Assembly: GCF_030247195.1 (NCBI RefSeq)
Contig: NC_080671.1
Span: forward strand, 9,315,343 to 9,379,342
Source: Topomyia yanbarensis
Lineage: Eukaryota; Arthropoda; Insecta; Diptera; Culicidae
DNA length: 64,000 nucleotides
Direction: 5' to 3'
This document shows, in pieces, positions 1 through 9,900 of the stretch. The position numbers and the translations under genes were made by a program. Every line of letters starts with the position of its first letter. Within the stretch, counting starts at the first letter, position 1. The notes beneath the pieces were generated by a model. It was not told where the DNA came from and searched no databases. It worked only from the letters and a program-made list of their open reading frames with translations.

Positions 1-422
1 CTCTGTACGGACATCAGGCACGGTCGTCGAAGGAGATAGATTATCATCCATGTCGCAAGGCTCGTACAGCACGGTAGACTACAGTTGGTCGGATGTGTAG
101 CTAGTATGTCGGAAGAGGAAACAACCACGGTTTTACTCAGCTGCGAACCTGGATGAGGTTGATGACGTTGGTTCAAATCCCGCACTTGAGGAGTAGGCAT
201 GTGCGAATCTTTTCGTTTAAAATTGACCATTGGTCTACGGGAATGGAGACAAGTAACAGAGATTTGTTATGCATAAACCGGAATAACCAGTATTTGATCA
301 CAATTCGTATCGGCCGATTGCAATGCTATACTACTACGTCTAGATAGATCGGTTAAGGCAAACGACTTGATATCAAAACTCAATTTGCCTTTCGCAGTGG
401 AAAACGGTAACGAACGATTGTC

Positions 423-701
423 TTGTGCTGCTTTCAACAAAAAAATCAACTATCATACGATCGAAAGAGCAAATGGCTTCTGTATTCTTGGCAAATGTTG
501 CAATTGTTATCTCGGATAAACTTCACCGTTAATTCTAAGCAAATTTTCGTACAACTTACTGACAAGCACATTAACTTTTCTCATTGCGATACGACAACTT
601 CTAGAAGCGGCTACATGGGTTTTCCACAAGGTTCTTGTTCAAGCCCTTCTCTTTACAATTTCTACCTGAATGGCATTGATAAATATCTTGTCAAATCATG
701 A
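423..701 (+). pseudogene. LINE reverse-transcriptase fragment (non-LTR retrotransposon)
   Basis: A short open stretch ends in the motif GFPQGSCSSPSLYNFYLNGI, the PQGS block of non-LTR reverse transcriptases (compare G-PQGS-LSP-LYN-Y-NDI). In the family this block lies between the palm aspartate motif and the catalytic YADD/FADD box. Here the reading frame stops soon after the motif at 701, before any ADD box, and no upstream palm motif is open in frame, so this is a dead relic of less than 100 codons. The codons before the PQGS block (FSHCDTTTSRSGYM) resemble the linker expected before it. The clade is uncertain; an I/R1/Loa-type element fits the LYN-Y-N spacing. It lies on the same strand as ab, in presumed intronic DNA upstream of the first visible ab exon. 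Confidence 0.6.
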
Positions 702-948
702 ACGCCAATATAAATGATAAAAAATGGCGTTGTTTCTATCACAAAGCTACAGATTTGCAAAAAAACCATTGCAAAGTATCTTTGAATATTTTTGCATTCT
801 GCCTGTAAATTCGGGTATCGTGGTCTCCAAGCAGGCAATCTAGCTGAACAAATTATTCATTGTTTGCTTATTGACATAGGTGCTAATACCTTATTTAAGA
901 CTCTTTGTTGATATCCAACGAGAAAAACAGATCGAAATTGTGAGTTAA

Positions 949-1466
949 CCCATTCATGCCCATGTTGTTTGTGGACAACAACGTTTTTAAACAGCTATGA
1001 CTTTTGATTGAGGTGAGATTTGCTCACAAAAATAAGTAAGGCTCATTAATGTGATTATTGCCTTTCATTTGAGTATTAAGTTACAAGGATCAGCTCTTGA
1101 ACTGAAGTTATTGCAATTAGTCTGATTGGATTCCGATGGAGCAGTGCTGCCAGGGACAGTTTACGTTGACGTCGGAAAATGATTTTTTCATATATCTTCG
1201 TTATGGTGCAATATTATTGAAAACTGATAAAACTTATCAATTTAGACTGCCGTTCGCTACGTTTTCCACGTAATTGGACTATTGTAATTATTCTAGCAGA
1301 ATTGTATTGAGCATTTGAAGGTAAAAATTGACCAGCTTCTAGCACTGCCATGGAAGCACCTATCTTTATGAAAATAGGCTTTTCGTGTTTCTTGACCCCA
1401 CTGTTTTCAAGGAAAAATAGTTTTGAAACCCTACTATGCACTAGAAAAAAGTTGGGCATGAAAGGG
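949..1466. mobile_element. piggyBac-like MITE with TTAA target duplications
   Basis: A 518-bp segment is bounded by TTAA on both sides (945-948 and 1467-1470). Its ends are inverted: CCCATTCATGCCCA on the left, and the right end read in reverse is CCCTTTCATGCCCA. TTAA duplications plus ends starting with CC are the signature of piggyBac-superfamily insertions. There is no transposase, so it is a non-autonomous element. A second partial copy lies at 38349-38530 in the opposite orientation. Confidence 0.75.
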
Positions 1467-1470
1467 TTAA

Positions 1471-1600
1471 GCGAAAGCAATTATATGGAAAAAATCCCCC
1501 CAGAGGCAGAGTTCGATCCTGAAACTCTTGGAACTTTGTCCCAATGCTTAAACTCTTACGCTATCCCTGGGATATGATGACGTCCCAGAAAGAACACATG
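1471..1600 (-). mobile_element. tRNA-like SINE, family 1, copy a
   Basis: Read on the minus strand it contains TGTGTTCTTTCTGGGACGT, then a B-box-like CAGGATCGAACTCTGCC, then a tail with ATAATTGCTTTCGCTTAA. The same order of blocks occurs at 1850-2040. It abuts copy b head to head. Confidence 0.55.
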
Positions 1601-1745
1601 ATGGTCGCATTGGCGACAGTGATCATAGTGATAGTCCCAAGGGTTGCAGGTTCGAATTCTGTCTCTAGGGGGATTCTTCTTCACATAATTGCTTTCGCTT
1701 AACTCACATTTTATATCTGTTTTCCCCGCTGGATACCACCTAAAT
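1601..1745 (+). mobile_element. tRNA-like SINE, family 1, copy b (5' truncated)
   Basis: It contains the B-box-like GGTTGCAGGTTCGAATTCTG, followed by the family tail CACATAATTGCTTTCGCTTA and a TCTGTTTTCCCCGCTGGATA segment. The head is missing or shared with the inverted copy a, so the two copies form a foldback of about 270 bp. Confidence 0.55.
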
Positions 1746-1849
1746 AATCTTAAATAAGGTATTGGCACTTTCGTTCAAACCCAAAAAAAAATAATTGAAT
1801 TGTTTAATGTGAACGGGGACGGGACCAGAAATCGACAGTCTTCATAAGC

Positions 1850-2040
1850 TCTGTCACCCACCGAAGTACGATGGGTAATGTGTTCTTCCTGGGACGTATA
1901 TCATAAGGGTTTGAGGATTGGGCCAGAATCCCAAGGGTTGTAGGTTCGAATCCTGCCTCTGTGTTGATTTTTTTCGGATAGTTTCCTTCAATTTAACTCA
2001 CAATTTCGATCTATTTTCCCCATTGGATACCAACAAAAAA
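1850..2040 (+). mobile_element. tRNA-like SINE, family 1, copy c
   Basis: This is the most complete copy. It has TGTGTTCTTCCTGGGACGT near 1880, the B-box-like GGTTGTAGGTTCGAATCCTG near 1937, and the tail TTTAACTCACAATTTCGATC ending near ATTGGATACCAACAAAAAA. The RNA polymerase III-type internal box and the A-rich end are what a tRNA-derived SINE should show. Confidence 0.6.
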
Positions 2041-2109
2041 TCTTCACTCTTTCCTGCGACTACCTTTTGTGAGAACCAGCTACGGCACGGTTGCCACAAC
2101 AGCGTAGCT

Positions 2110-2235
2110 CTTCTTTCACTTGACAAAAAATAGATTTTTTTAATGTATAAACGACATTCAATTAGCAAGGGACTAAAAGTATGAAGTATTTTTAATATTA
2201 AGAATCATAGTACTGAAGGAAGAAAGTTCAGAAAA
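2110..2235 (+). repeat. Dispersed repeat, related copy at 51945-52060
   Basis: Both places share ACGACATTCAATTAGC, then GGACTA/AGATTA, then ATCATAGTACT/GCCATAGTACT, after a T-rich run. The element type is unknown. Confidence 0.5.
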
Positions 2236-3104
2236 GCGTGGAATATGGTCATATGAGCAAGCTTAGAGTTTTCCGATGACTTAATCCTTTATCTGTATCT
2301 TTTACCGCATGAGTCAATATATTTTGGCATTTTTACCTTCAAAAATGGCAAAAGACGTTATTCGTGGTATTTAGTTTCCGATCGTTGAATATTTTATGAG
2401 AAGATTGAATTTAGAATTTTCTGCATTTCCTTTATAAGCACAATGTAGACACTTCTGAATATTCATTTTAATGAACCTTTTTTTCGCGCGGCTTCTATTG
2501 AATAAATCACAGTAAAGTAAAGTAAACAACAACTACCAGTCTCTAGACATAGTGGACATTGTCTCTAGAACAAAGGAAACATTGTTTTTATTGATTAAAG
2601 TTGACGAAAAATCGTCGTTCACCTAACATTTTGTTCTACACGCCCAGCGGTGGACTATTTTCCGAAGGTGGAAATGGAGTTTAGACTTACGGATGTAGCC
2701 TATATTCAGTTTCATCACCTGTGCCATTCAGTACCGGCAGATGTGAAGACATGCCTTTATTTGAAAACCATTTCATTTACACAAAGTTAATTGTCTGTCA
2801 TTTACTTCGTGAAGACATTTAGAAGGCTTTCCAAAATATGTGAAGAGTTTGAGCTATTTGTGACTAAAAAAATAGTTCCCAATTAAACCGGATAGCACTT
2901 GTGCCCTACTAATTTTTTGCCTTGAAACATGGGAAAATGAATTTCTATCTAACTTGAAAGAAGTCCACTTCATTTCTATTTACTTGTTTCAACTTCAACT
3001 AGAACGCAATGATGAAATATATTGATTGTCCATTTAGAAGGGTTATCACTCACTTATCGTTATCTGCTACAGTTAGTTTCGTTTCACTGAATGGTACGCC
3101 GCCT
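2236..3104. other. Intergenic or intronic DNA, nothing recognised
   Basis: This is AT-rich, with no coding signature, tRNA, strong tandem repeat or terminal inverted repeats that I can identify. Confidence 0.4.
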
Positions 3105-3333
3105 TGAACGCCTCGATGAGTCTGATGTATTCACCGTATATGTTCTAAATTTGTCGTAGGATAAACATTTGATCCGTCGTTGATCGGCTTAGGAAAGCTG
3201 TTCTGTATTCACCGACAAAGAATTCAACCAATGGGTGCAGTCTGCTGAACCGAACACGAGAGAGTGCTTTGTAGGCTGTAGTTATTACACTCGAGTTTAT
3301 GGTCCTGTATGAAGATAAAGCATATGAAACCAT
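3105..3333 (-). pseudogene. LINE reverse-transcriptase N-terminal fragment
   Basis: The minus strand reads AYKALSRVRFSRLHPLVEFF, then VGEYRTAF and STTDQMFILRQI. This is the fingers region of a common insect non-LTR RT in which a FR-GRSTTDQIF-LRQIL block precedes the palm. The conserved glycine-rich motif is altered and the sequence runs out after LRQI, so the catalytic residues are absent. Related fragments, also on the minus strand, lie at 32160-32594 and 61808-62125. The precise LINE clade is uncertain. Confidence 0.65.
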
Positions 3334-4015
3334 CCAACCAACCCGAAGGCATTTCTTCTTCCAACCAGGTTATTCCGATTGCTTCATATAGGCGGCCATT
3401 CCCGACTTTTAGAGGTACGGCTGGGAGTACATTCTTCTTGGTTTATCATTTTCCAGCCTTTCGCACTTCGTCTAGTGTGGGTGAATCCGCCACTTGTCCA
3501 TCTTCATCAGCTGCCGAACAGTATTCATGCTAAATGTAATTGATTTAATTTGTTTCTATAAAATAAAGTAAAATCAAATCAATACATTAAAAGCAACGAA
3601 CATGAAAAATGTTGAAATTCTCACGCATTTTGAAGCCAGTGCATACAGTTACAAAATTTCATAGAAAACCAGTAGCCAAAATAAACCGAACAGCAGAAAA
3701 ACCTTCGCCGAAATGAACTCACTCCCAGAAAATTATGTCCCAGAAGAATACCTTCAGAATATCAGAAATATCGAAATAAAAGTTTTCTGAGGCAATATTA
3801 TTCATTTATTTCATCACAATGTAAGCGAGATAAAAAATTTAAATTTTGGATGATTTCGCATTAAAATTCAGCTCATGTTAAAAAGAAGGGGAAACTCCAA
3901 ATGATGTGCATTAATACCTGAAATTGATCATTGAACGAGTGATTACATTATATCAGAGATTTTGCTTGTTTCTAAACATGAGCTATTCTCTTGAGTTTTT
4001 TTAATTCTTTTGTAA
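3334..4015. other. AT-rich DNA, nothing recognised
   Basis: No coding or repeat signal that I can support. The 74-codon open frame near 3309-3533 has no recognisable motif and is not called. Confidence 0.35.
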
Positions 4016-4034
4016 ATTAACTCTCAAAATTAGG

Positions 4035-4310
4035 ATTTTTCTTCAATGACGTCAAAATGGATTTAAAAATGGCATCGATCAATTTCTGGCACCCACTCGT
4101 CAAGATCATTCCGAAAATACCCACATTAATTGGGTTATAGAAAATTTTGCTAAACCGGAAGTCGTCATCTTGGATTTCAAAATGGCGTCAAGAATCCATG
4201 ATGAATTTTGCTAATCCGGACGTCGGATTTCTAAATGGCGTCGAAAATCAATTTCTGGCACCCACTGGTCAAGACCATTCCAAAAATACCCATATCGTTG
4301 ACGTGCGGGT
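4035..4310 (+). repeat. Mosquito-type minisatellite (CCGGAAGTCG / ATGGCGTC units)
   Basis: Degenerate tandem blocks alternate AAATGGCGTC or AAATGGCATC, then ATCAATTTCTGGCACCCACT, then GTCAAGAYCATTCC-AAAATACCCA, with CTAAACCGGAAGTCGTCATC and CTAATCCGGACGTCGGAT between them. At least two full periods are visible. A related, more diverged array lies at 45290-46030. Confidence 0.6.
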
Positions 4311-5051
4311 CATAAGGAGTCATCCGCACAAAAAACACAAAAATTTCATACCGCAGAAGGTGTGCAATCAAATATATCCCCGCATCGAAAGAAGGTCTCC
4401 ATGCGCAATATCAAGTTGCGTGCTTGACGGGCACTTCATAGTATACATTATTCACATACGCCTACTGCGCTGCTAAGTTACCACAGTAAGCTGTGCCAAA
4501 CAAACGAATTAAAACGGCGTCAAAAAAGAGAAACTGGGTAAAGTATGGTTAGTTTCTGTCAAGAAGTTACACCCGGGTCTAAGTGTTTCAAAAATTTCGT
4601 GTTCACCCTTTGGTTCAGACTAATTCTTAACTTCTTTTAAATAATGTTTATCATTATCTATTAAACTTGTGAATTTTGATCAAAGAACAATGCTTATCGA
4701 GCTTCTAATCTAAACATCGAAGATTCCCTATTTAGTATTTCTATACGAAACAATTAATTTGTTATTATAAAACGGCGACCAGCGGTAATATTAAATTACC
4801 ATCAAAGTCGCCAAATTAATTCGCATTATGATGTAAATATTTCTTAGCCTCGCGGCATTTGCCTAGATAATAAAGATCCGAACAAAATATAAACTACTGA
4901 ATCGCATTCATAGCAACCCATAGAAAAAGAGCCCTCCAGCAAAATAACAATTCAACTACCAAAATCTCCGCAAAACGCCAGAGATTCGTTTCATTTTCAG
5001 CTGTTTTACTTTCAATTATCTCATTCCCCCTCTTTCCTCCCCATTCCACAG
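4311..5051 (+). other. Presumed ab intron, 3' part, ending in the splice acceptor for exon 5052
   Basis: No gene is seen. The last 40 bases are pyrimidine-rich (CCCCCTCTTTCCTCCCCATT) and end in CACAG at 5051, a standard acceptor. Confidence 0.6.
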
Positions 5052-5167
5052 GTTGTCCTGAGCGCGTGTAGTCCCTACTTCCGCAAGCTGCTGAAGGCGA
5101 ATCCCTGCGAGCATCCGATTGTTATCCTGCGCGACGTCCGCTCCGAGGACATCGAGAGTCTGCTGAG
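5052..5167 (+). CDS. ab: abrupt, exon encoding the middle of the BTB/POZ domain
   Basis: Abrupt is a nuclear BTB/POZ and C2H2 zinc-finger transcription factor. In Drosophila it controls dendrite and muscle-attachment patterning and is a heterochronic target of let-7. This exon reads, from its first base, VVLSACSPYFRKLLKANPCE and on through HPIVILRDVRSEDIESLLR. That is the second half of the BTB fold, and the spelling is much closer to Abrupt (KLLKANPCEHPIVILRDVR) than to Broad, Bab, Lola or Tramtrack as I remember them. The acceptor is CACAG at 5051 and the donor is GAG/GTAATG at 5168. The exon is 116 bp and ends after two bases of an arginine codon. The BTB N-terminal half and the start codon lie upstream of the window. 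If the next intron were retained, translation would stop at the TAA formed across the junction. Confidence 0.93.
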
Positions 5168-5284
5168 GTAATGTCCCGCTCGTTTATCACCGGAAAACTA
5201 AACTAATTAATCCTTCATCCGATTCTTCTCCTCCCCCCCCCCCCCCGGTTGTTCTCGCTTTCTTCCATCAAAACATCAACGCAG
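5168..5284 (+). other. ab intron, 117 bp, with a C14 tract
   Basis: It begins GTAATG and ends CAACGCAG. A run of 14 C at 5233-5246 lies about 40 bases before the acceptor, within the polypyrimidine region. Confidence 0.85.
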
Positions 5285-5474
5285 ATTTATGTACAACGGC
5301 GAGGTGCACATCGGACAGGATCAATTAAGCGATTTTCTCAAAACGGCACAATTGCTCCAAGTGCGGGGGCTGGCAGATGTGACGAATCCGGGCCGAACGT
5401 CCAACAACTCCTCGGCGCTGCTAAATTCCTCCTCGTTATCGACACCTGCTGTTCAGGAGCTGAAAGCATCCCCC
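5285..5474 (+). CDS. ab: abrupt, exon encoding the BTB C-terminus and start of the linker
   Basis: The arginine codon split by the preceding intron is completed by the first base, then the exon reads FMYNGEVHIGQDQLSDFLKT and AQLLQVRGLADV. This is the last BTB strand and helices, with the hallmark FMYNGEV and FLKTA-LLQ-RGLADV. It is followed by a Ser/Asn-rich linker (TSNNSSALLNSSSLSTPAVQ) ending ELKASP. The PA-QELKAS block also follows a long Ser/Asn-rich linker in Drosophila Abrupt as I remember it, so the linker here is much shorter. The acceptor is ACGCAG at 5284 and the donor is CCC/GTAATA at 5475; the exon is 190 bp and ends on a codon boundary. Reading through the donor gives a stop at about 5511. 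Confidence 0.93.
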
Positions 5475-5565
5475 GTAATAAAATTCAAATTAAAACTGGC
5501 TCACGATAATTAATCCTCTGTTTTTCAAAATCCTCTTTTCCCTTTTTCCGGGCCGTACAATGCAG
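5475..5565 (+). other. ab intron, 91 bp
   Basis: It begins GTAATA and ends ACAATGCAG after a T/C-rich tract. It is phase 0. Confidence 0.85.
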
Positions 5566-5865
5566 ACTTCAACATCGTTACCATGGGAACTGCCGGATGA
5601 CAGTCAGTCAGCGCCACCACCCCAGAAGCGTACCAAAAGTTCGGAACTGTACCGCAAACAACATGGTCTCAGCGTGGACGATCCGATTCCGGTGGATCTG
5701 CTACCCGTCGGACAGCATGCACTAACACGCGAACGGGACCGCTCCAAGGATAAGAGCAAGGAGCTGCGAGATTTTGAACATCGTGACCGCGATCGTAGCA
5801 TGGAGCTGCGAGAATCACTGCTCGGTCAAGCTCTGGAAGGTGGACCCACGTTGTCCGTGCCATCG
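5566..5865 (+). CDS. ab: abrupt, exon encoding the inter-domain linker
   Basis: The exact 100 codons start TSTSLPWELPDDSQ and carry three blocks that identify Abrupt: PPPQKRTKSSELYRKQHGLS (basic, perhaps part of a nuclear localisation signal), GQHALTRERDRSKDKSKELR (highly charged) and ELRESLLGQALEG. The middle is rich in R/D/K/E and probably disordered. The acceptor is TGCAG at 5565. The 3' end is placed at 5865 because the next exon must be read in phase 0 and the only strong phase-0 donor there is TCG/GCAAGT, a GC-type 5' splice site. A GT alternative at 5857 (TCC/GTGCCA, also phase 0) matches the donor consensus less well and would remove three codons. Confidence 0.88.
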
Positions 5866-5927
5866 GCAAGTTCTCAATTTTTGATCATCGTTAAGTTATG
5901 ATAACATTTTTGTTTCACATTCAACAG
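5866..5927 (+). other. ab intron, 62 bp, probable GC-AG splice pair
   Basis: It begins GCAAGT, the standard form of the minor GC donor class, and ends TTCACATTCAACAG. Its 62-bp length is not a multiple of three and it contains an in-frame stop (TTA TGA at about 5896-5901), so it must be removed for exon 5928 to be read. The nearby GT at 5870 (AAG/TTCTCA context) would leave phase 1 and break the frame. Confidence 0.75.
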
Positions 5928-6132
5928 AAACATCCCGACCTACTATCGCTGCAGGCTGTCGCTAGCGGTGAAGATTCCAACAGTAGTGATACAGCTGCCT
6001 CCGACCACGGTGATGACATTGAAGGCATAAATGGAAATGTCGAGCATACGCGACCCTCGTTCCCGTTCCTGGGGCTGCAAGGTATTCCCGGGTTGATACC
6101 CGGCCCATCCGGCATGCACGGAGATAACTTCG
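5928..6132 (+). CDS. ab: abrupt, exon just upstream of the zinc-finger region
   Basis: It reads KHPDLLSLQAVASGEDSNSS, then an acidic DTAASDHGDDIEG stretch, then PSFPFLGLQGIPGLIPGPSG and MHGDNF. GEDSNSSD-SD-GD and FLGLQGIPGL-PGPSG are the two most diagnostic Abrupt linker blocks; in the Drosophila protein they sit immediately before the paired C2H2 fingers. The exon is 205 bp, ends after the first base of a codon (TTC G) and is followed by a perfect donor, GTAAGT, at 6133. The zinc-finger exon that should follow is not found anywhere downstream in the window. Confidence 0.93.
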
Positions 6133-8600
6133 GTAAGTCCAACTGTGCTCTGAGTTTTTGATATCCCCATTCTCTTTGGCCTCCCTTAGTTCTTGGACCC
6201 TTTTTACCAAATACTAATACCAGTAGATAGTTTGAGTTCTTGTTTTGATTTCTCCCGTTTTTTAGTTCATCTTGAAACTAATCTAATCAGAGTTGTTTGC
6301 CTTTGTTTGGTTTCCTATGAGAATTAAATTTTGAACAAACGAAATTAGAGCCCGTCGACGCGTTTGAAATATTGGTAAATTTAGGTTTCCGATAGATTAA
6401 TACGATTTGAATAACCACACCATGTGACGAACAGGAACGAGTTGATCCGAAAATAAGTGCTGTTGACAAATGACAAATGAGAAACATCGACATATCCCAC
6501 CCATTTCAGTTCGACGACCTTGTTGCGATGATTTACTAAACCCCAAAAAAACGGTACTCCCTTCCAAAGATATGACCGTAAATTACCGGAATTCCTACCT
6601 CCCGCCATTCCATTTTCTCCCCCTGACAAATGAAAAAAGCCACTGAAGGCAGTACTCAGTTTTAAGAATACCGCATATAATCCCTCATTAGGCGTTGAAC
6701 TTAATTTGGCACTCGTAAAAAACGGCCTGGCCCTAAGTAAGACGAAAAATAACTTAATTCAACCGGCACCCTTCGCCTCGTCCATCCGGACGGGATGGAA
6801 AAGAGCGGAACCAACAAAAGAAAAAAGGGGCAAAAGTGCGAACGAATCCTCGCTTCCCGCTCCGCGCTCGGCGTAACAAAGTGGAAAGAAAAATAAACAT
6901 CACTTCCTATGTTCGACCGTCCCAGCAAACGACGACGACGACGACTGACTTGGGAACTGGCCACTCGTTATTTTAAAGAAAAATCATCGCCTGTCCGTTC
7001 ATCACCCCACTTTCATCAGCCTATGGCAAGCCTTCGCAAGGAACCAGGACACTTCGATGCCTCATTTTTCTTACGTGTTATGATCGCTGCTTTTTTTCTT
7101 TCTTTCTGAGAAGCATGAAAGCATAAAAAATGTGGCCTCTTCCTTCACCGCTCCCACCCCGTACGCCTTTCGAATCAAGCCGGAAGAATGCGTTGAGAGT
7201 GTTTTTCCAAGCATTTTCCACCCTTCGCCACCCTCTATCTCTCTGTCTCGAGCGAAAAAAAAATGTTAGCAGATTCAGCTTAACCGTATGGTAGGAAGGA
7301 TAGCTAGCAGAGAATAAGAAAAAATCTTCATAGATTTAGGTCCATCGATGATGATAATGATGATGCGTCCCCATCACCAGAGTTCTCGCAATTTCTCACA
7401 GTTAAACCCGGTGATGGTGGTGGCGGTGGTGAAGCCAGAACCGAAAAGATGGCATTGTTTGTTGATGCTTTCTTTTATTCGGTATAACCGAGTGAGAGAG
7501 TTCGGCCGTCTTTTCAAAGAACTGGACCAGAATTGAAAATCGGTTTGATTTGACGTGTCCCTCTTTCCAGTGGGCCTCCTCGGAATAGCCTAACTCGCTT
7601 CCGGGAAAGAAAAAGTCGGCCGAAAGGAGTGTTATATAAACAACGTACATTTAATTTTATGTGAAGATTTTTTTTACGTCCATTTGGGGCGCTTTTTTTT
7701 TTGGTTAAAATGGGTGGTAAGATTGGGCCGAAAAGGGATCCGAAATTGAGAGCAGAATAGAATAGAAAAAATCCGGAAAGGATTTGAACGTGTATGAAGG
7801 CCGCGTCTTTTGCTTTCTGGAACATCTTGTGTACAGTTACAAGGATGAGACTTTTTTTGTGAGGGGCTATCTGAATTTCCATTTCGGACCAAGATTGAAT
7901 GTGTCCATTCTTATCTGTGATTTTATCTTTCGCCGATGCGAGAAAGATGCTGGAATGGTACGCGGAATCAAATCTTTAAATTTCGATAGTTAAATAATTA
8001 CTACCAACCATCCTCTGTTACGGAGCCAGTATGCTTAAGAAAGTGCGTGTTATGATGTTAAATTTATGTTAATTTTTTTATATGCAGTGTTCCTTAAGGA
8101 TGATGCATACCCTGCATCGAAACGTCGGAGTGAACGTAAATTAATTCCACTGATCAGACGAAATTGAAACATTTTTAGGTAATTAATATTCAGTTACGCT
8201 TTGCTAAGAGTACAGAATTTTTTGTGAAGCAACGTATGTCACTGGCGTAGTTTGAACTTACGAGTTAGTAAAAATATCACTCATTTAAAAAGCGTGCAAA
8301 TTTTTGGAAAACTCCAAGGAACGAACGATATATCCAGTATATTTTGGTATTATTGTAAATTAGATATCTTTGCAGTTTCATTGTTTTCAATCAAAACTAT
8401 GAGCAGTACTTTTTCCGCCAATTAGGTACTATATAAACGAGTTGCTTTCTTAAATAGCCCATAGCTTTGTCATTTCGTGAAGTCTTTTAAATAGAATTTC
8501 TACTTGAGATTTTCAATTGTTTGTGCAAATATGTACCACCCCTTTAAAGCAAATGACAAGGGTTAGTTGTGACAATTGTATTCTCTATGGCTCCGAAATT
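6133..8600. other. Proximal intron, moderate GC, no gene
   Basis: This is apparently single-copy DNA with T- and A-runs and short ATGATG/GGTGGT simple repeats near 7350 and 7415. The proximal kilobases after a developmental-regulator exon are a common enhancer location, but no specific site can be named from the sequence. Confidence 0.4.
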
Positions 8601-8635
8601 ATTGCACAAGCTAGGCATCGATATTGTACTGTTTT

Positions 8636-9276
8636 TGCAGTGTATAAGTAACAAAGCGGCAGTTAAAATTGATTGCCTACTTGTTTCATTGACAGCAGTC
8701 TAAATCAAACATTTTCTAGTTTAATTCTTGAAAATTAAAATTTTAAGATGCGAATAATTTTAGTTTTCAATATTCTAAAATTCGAATTTAAAGAAATAAC
8801 AATTCCAGTGAAAATAAAAATTGAAAAAATACACCATACACAAAAAAATTTAAAAAAAAAGCGAAAAGAAAATAATCAAACGAACATTAAAAAAATTAAA
8901 CCAAAAAGTTAAAGAAAAATGTTTTTAAACAAATAACAAAACTAAAGCAGTAAAATATTAAAGAATTGATGAATTTAAAAATTGGTAAAATAAAAATATT
9001 ACAGTATTCAAAAATCGAGAAGCTAAAAAATAGATAATACCACGTAAAAGAATTAAAAAATTGGAATATCACGAAAGTAAAAAATCAGAAAATTGCTAGA
9101 TAAAAATTTTTAATATTAGAACAACTAAAAAATCAAAAAAAAACAAAAATCATGGAACCAAAAACTCATAAAATAAGGAAATTATAAAATTAAAAAATTG
9201 AGAAATAGGAAAAAAATAAAAATAAAATATTCAAAAAATGCGTTGCACAACATAGACAACGAAACTATACTCTGTG
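8636..9276 (+). repeat. Direct repeat unit 1 (about 640 bp)
   Basis: It begins GCAGTGTATAAGTAACAAAG, with CTAGTTTAATTCTTGAAAAT nearby. The block GCAGTGTATAAGTAACAAAGC recurs about 641 bp downstream, followed in both places by ATTGATTGCCT, TTTTTAGAT/TTTTAAGAT, AATTCTAAAAT-like and AACAATTCCAGT/CACGATTCTAAT segments and then A-rich DNA. Confidence 0.6.
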
Positions 9277-9900
9277 TGCAGTGTATAAGTAACAAAGCAG
9301 CATGTATAATTGATTGCCTGATTTCTTTACCGACAACAATAAAAATATAAAAACCTAGAATTTAACATTTTTTAATTTTTGAAAATTCAAATTTTTAGAT
9401 CTTAGAATTCTTAAACTCGAGTCCAAACAAATCACGATTCTAATTAAAATAAAAACAAAAAAACACCACCAAAAATGAAAAAATAAAACGAGAATTAAGA
9501 AAATTTAAATTAAAAAATCGAGAAACTAAAAAATATCAAATGAGAATATTAAAAAATTGTTGAATGATGAAACTAAAACATCATTCTATTTCAATTGAGG
9601 AACTAAAAAATTTAAAATTAGTGCAATAAAGAATTATAAAACTAAAAAATTCAAGGTATCAAAAAATCATGGAATCAAAAAATAAGAATTTTTAAAAATA
9701 AAGGACTGAGAAATTGGAAAATTTGCAAAGCAAAAAATTAAAACACCAAAAAAACTCAAAAAACTAAAAAACTAGAAAATTGTAAAATTAAACTCGGAAA
9801 TTCAAAATGGAAAAATGATATAAAAAACTACTAGAATAAGCATTAAAAAATTGAACTTTAAGATGAAAATTAAAAAATTCGGTCGTAAAAAATCAGAAAA
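9277..9900 (+). repeat. Direct repeat unit 2 (start of the A-rich array)
   Basis: It shares its first 200 bases, in order, with 8636-8840, then grades into the A-rich array. The downstream boundary is not sharp. Confidence 0.55.

Noticed and set aside
120..210. B-box-like GGTTCAAATCCCGC near 173
   Set aside because: Only one box is seen, with no second copy or A-box partner, so neither tRNA nor SINE is claimed.
1620..1680. Possible tRNA gene from the GGTTCGAATTC box
   Set aside because: No cloverleaf could be formed around it and related copies carry the same tail, so it is a SINE.
5604..6210. Several minus-strand frames antisense to ab exons
   Set aside because: They are shadows of the coding exons; spliced sense reading explains the sequence fully.
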